This document shows positions 4,664 to 5,182 of a stretch of 5,182 nucleotides of DNA, piece by piece (positions within the stretch are counted from its first letter, which is position 1; each line of letters opens with the position of its first letter). The position numbers and the translations under genes were made by a program. The stretch comes from Candidatus Margulisiibacteriota bacterium. GTDB lineage: Bacteria; Margulisbacteria; Termititenacia; Termititenacales; Termititenacaceae. Location of the stretch: positions 1-5,182 of the forward strand of contig JAISEH010000174.1 of assembly GCA_031264205.1 (NCBI GenBank), given 5' to 3'. The notes under the pieces are model-generated. The model did no database searches. It had not been told where the DNA came from and saw only the letters and a list, made by a program, of their open reading frames with translations.

Positions 4664-5182
4664 ATGATACCGGATATTAAAGAATATGCAGGTTTAAGCA
4701 TCACGTTTCAGGTGACGGAAGACTGCAACCTGCGCTGTAAATACTGCTATGAGGTGAATAAACGGCCGGGAAATTTGCCTTTGGAATATGCGCAAAAATT
4801 TATAGATATTATTCTGACTGATCCCGACCCGATCAGAGCTGAAGGTACCGGACATGAATGGATGTTGCAGAATGGGCTTATTATAGACTTCATTGGTGGG
4901 GACGCACTGATGACGCCAGATTTATTGGATCAGATATTGCAATATTTCCAATACAGAGCAATAACAATGAAGCACAAATGGGCGTACCGGTGGAGAGCGA
5001 GCATATCCAGCAACGGCACATTGTTTGGAGACCCCAAAGTGCGGGATTTCATGACAAAATATAAAGATAATTTGTCTGTCGGTGTGTCTGTCGATGGTTG
5101 TCCGGAAATCCATGATAAAAATCGTATTTACAAAGACGGACGTGGCACAATGAAAGATATACAGAAATGGTGGGATTGGTAT
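4664..5182 (+). CDS. radical SAM peptide maturase, CXXX-repeat target family (3' end outside window)
   Basis: The first 173 residues are present and the frame is open at the right edge. The CxxxCxxC motif at C21, C25 and C28 (TEDCNLRCKYCYE) binds the [4Fe-4S] cluster that cleaves S-adenosylmethionine. Further radical SAM landmarks are DFIGGDALM (75-83, the GGE-type motif with Asp in place of Glu), ISSNGTLF (114-121) and SVDGCPEIHDKNR (142-154), all in the usual order of a peptide-modifying radical SAM enzyme. The ATG at 4664 is preceded by AAAGGA (4653-4658) and lies 1 nt after the accessory stop, so it is translationally coupled. SPASM or twitch domains carrying auxiliary clusters, common in this group, would lie beyond the window and cannot be judged. 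Family knowledge: SPASM-type maturases form Cys thioethers or other Cys-centred links in peptides. Inference: its substrate is the CXXX protein two genes upstream. The general radical SAM call is near certain and the specific subfamily is probable. Confidence 0.85.
   Translation, partial: MIPDIKEYAGLSITFQVTEDCNLRCKYCYEVNKRPGNLPLEYAQKFIDIILTDPDPIRAEGTGHEWMLQNGLIIDFIGGDALMTPDLLDQILQYFQYRAITMKHKWAYRWRASISSNGTLFGDPKVRDFMTKYKDNLSVGVSVDGCPEIHDKNRIYKDGRGTMKDIQKWWDWY

Overview
The window comes from a bacterium with ordinary Shine-Dalgarno signals, a sigma70-type promoter and a Rho-independent terminator. SecY, Adk with a four-cysteine LID and a radical SAM enzyme show it is bacterial and suggest an anaerobic lifestyle. 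I cannot name the phylum. The strong SD sites and the TGGACA/TATAAT promoter argue against Bacteroidota. Base composition changes along the window: the first 1.1 kb is AT-rich, secY-adk is clearly more GC-rich, and the last 2 kb is mixed.

Layout, all genes on the + strand. (1) 1-194 is the 3' end of a HEPN-type small protein gene, cut by the window edge. (2) 195-370 is non-coding and holds a minus-strand terminator-like hairpin and a weak promoter candidate. (3) 371-967 encodes an unrecognised 198-residue protein with one canonical EF-hand loop. (4) A terminator (1000-1035) runs directly into a near-consensus promoter (1035-1063). (5) That promoter drives secY (1098-2384, TTG start), which overlaps adk (2381-3031) by 4 nt. 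The usual neighbours rplO, map and infA are absent. (6) 3032-3194 is a regulatory-looking gap with a 19-bp-spaced direct repeat of GATA..TATC half-sites. (7) 3195-5182 is a tightly packed three-gene cassette that runs off the window.

The cassette is the main interest. Its first gene encodes a 392-residue protein with a Cys-free N-terminal region of 128 residues, a core with 57 cysteines placed almost exactly every fourth residue, and a Cys-free tail of 33 residues. It is followed after 1 nt by a 95-residue accessory protein, and after another 1 nt by a radical SAM enzyme with a CxxxCxxC cluster motif. This is the architecture of the CXXX-repeat class of predicted ribosomally made, post-translationally modified peptides: target, 'modification system' protein, and radical SAM peptide maturase. 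The class is known by name from bioinformatics, but I know of no established product structure. This example is very large, and its core has a higher-order 16-residue repeat, a 117-residue internal duplication and a central CxxC-type module.

How the genes probably work together (inference): the long N-terminal region acts as leader or anchor, the 95-residue protein helps present it, and the radical SAM enzyme installs modifications, perhaps thioethers, along the CXXX ladder. secY-adk is housekeeping, and the HEPN and EF-hand genes have no visible link to the cassette.
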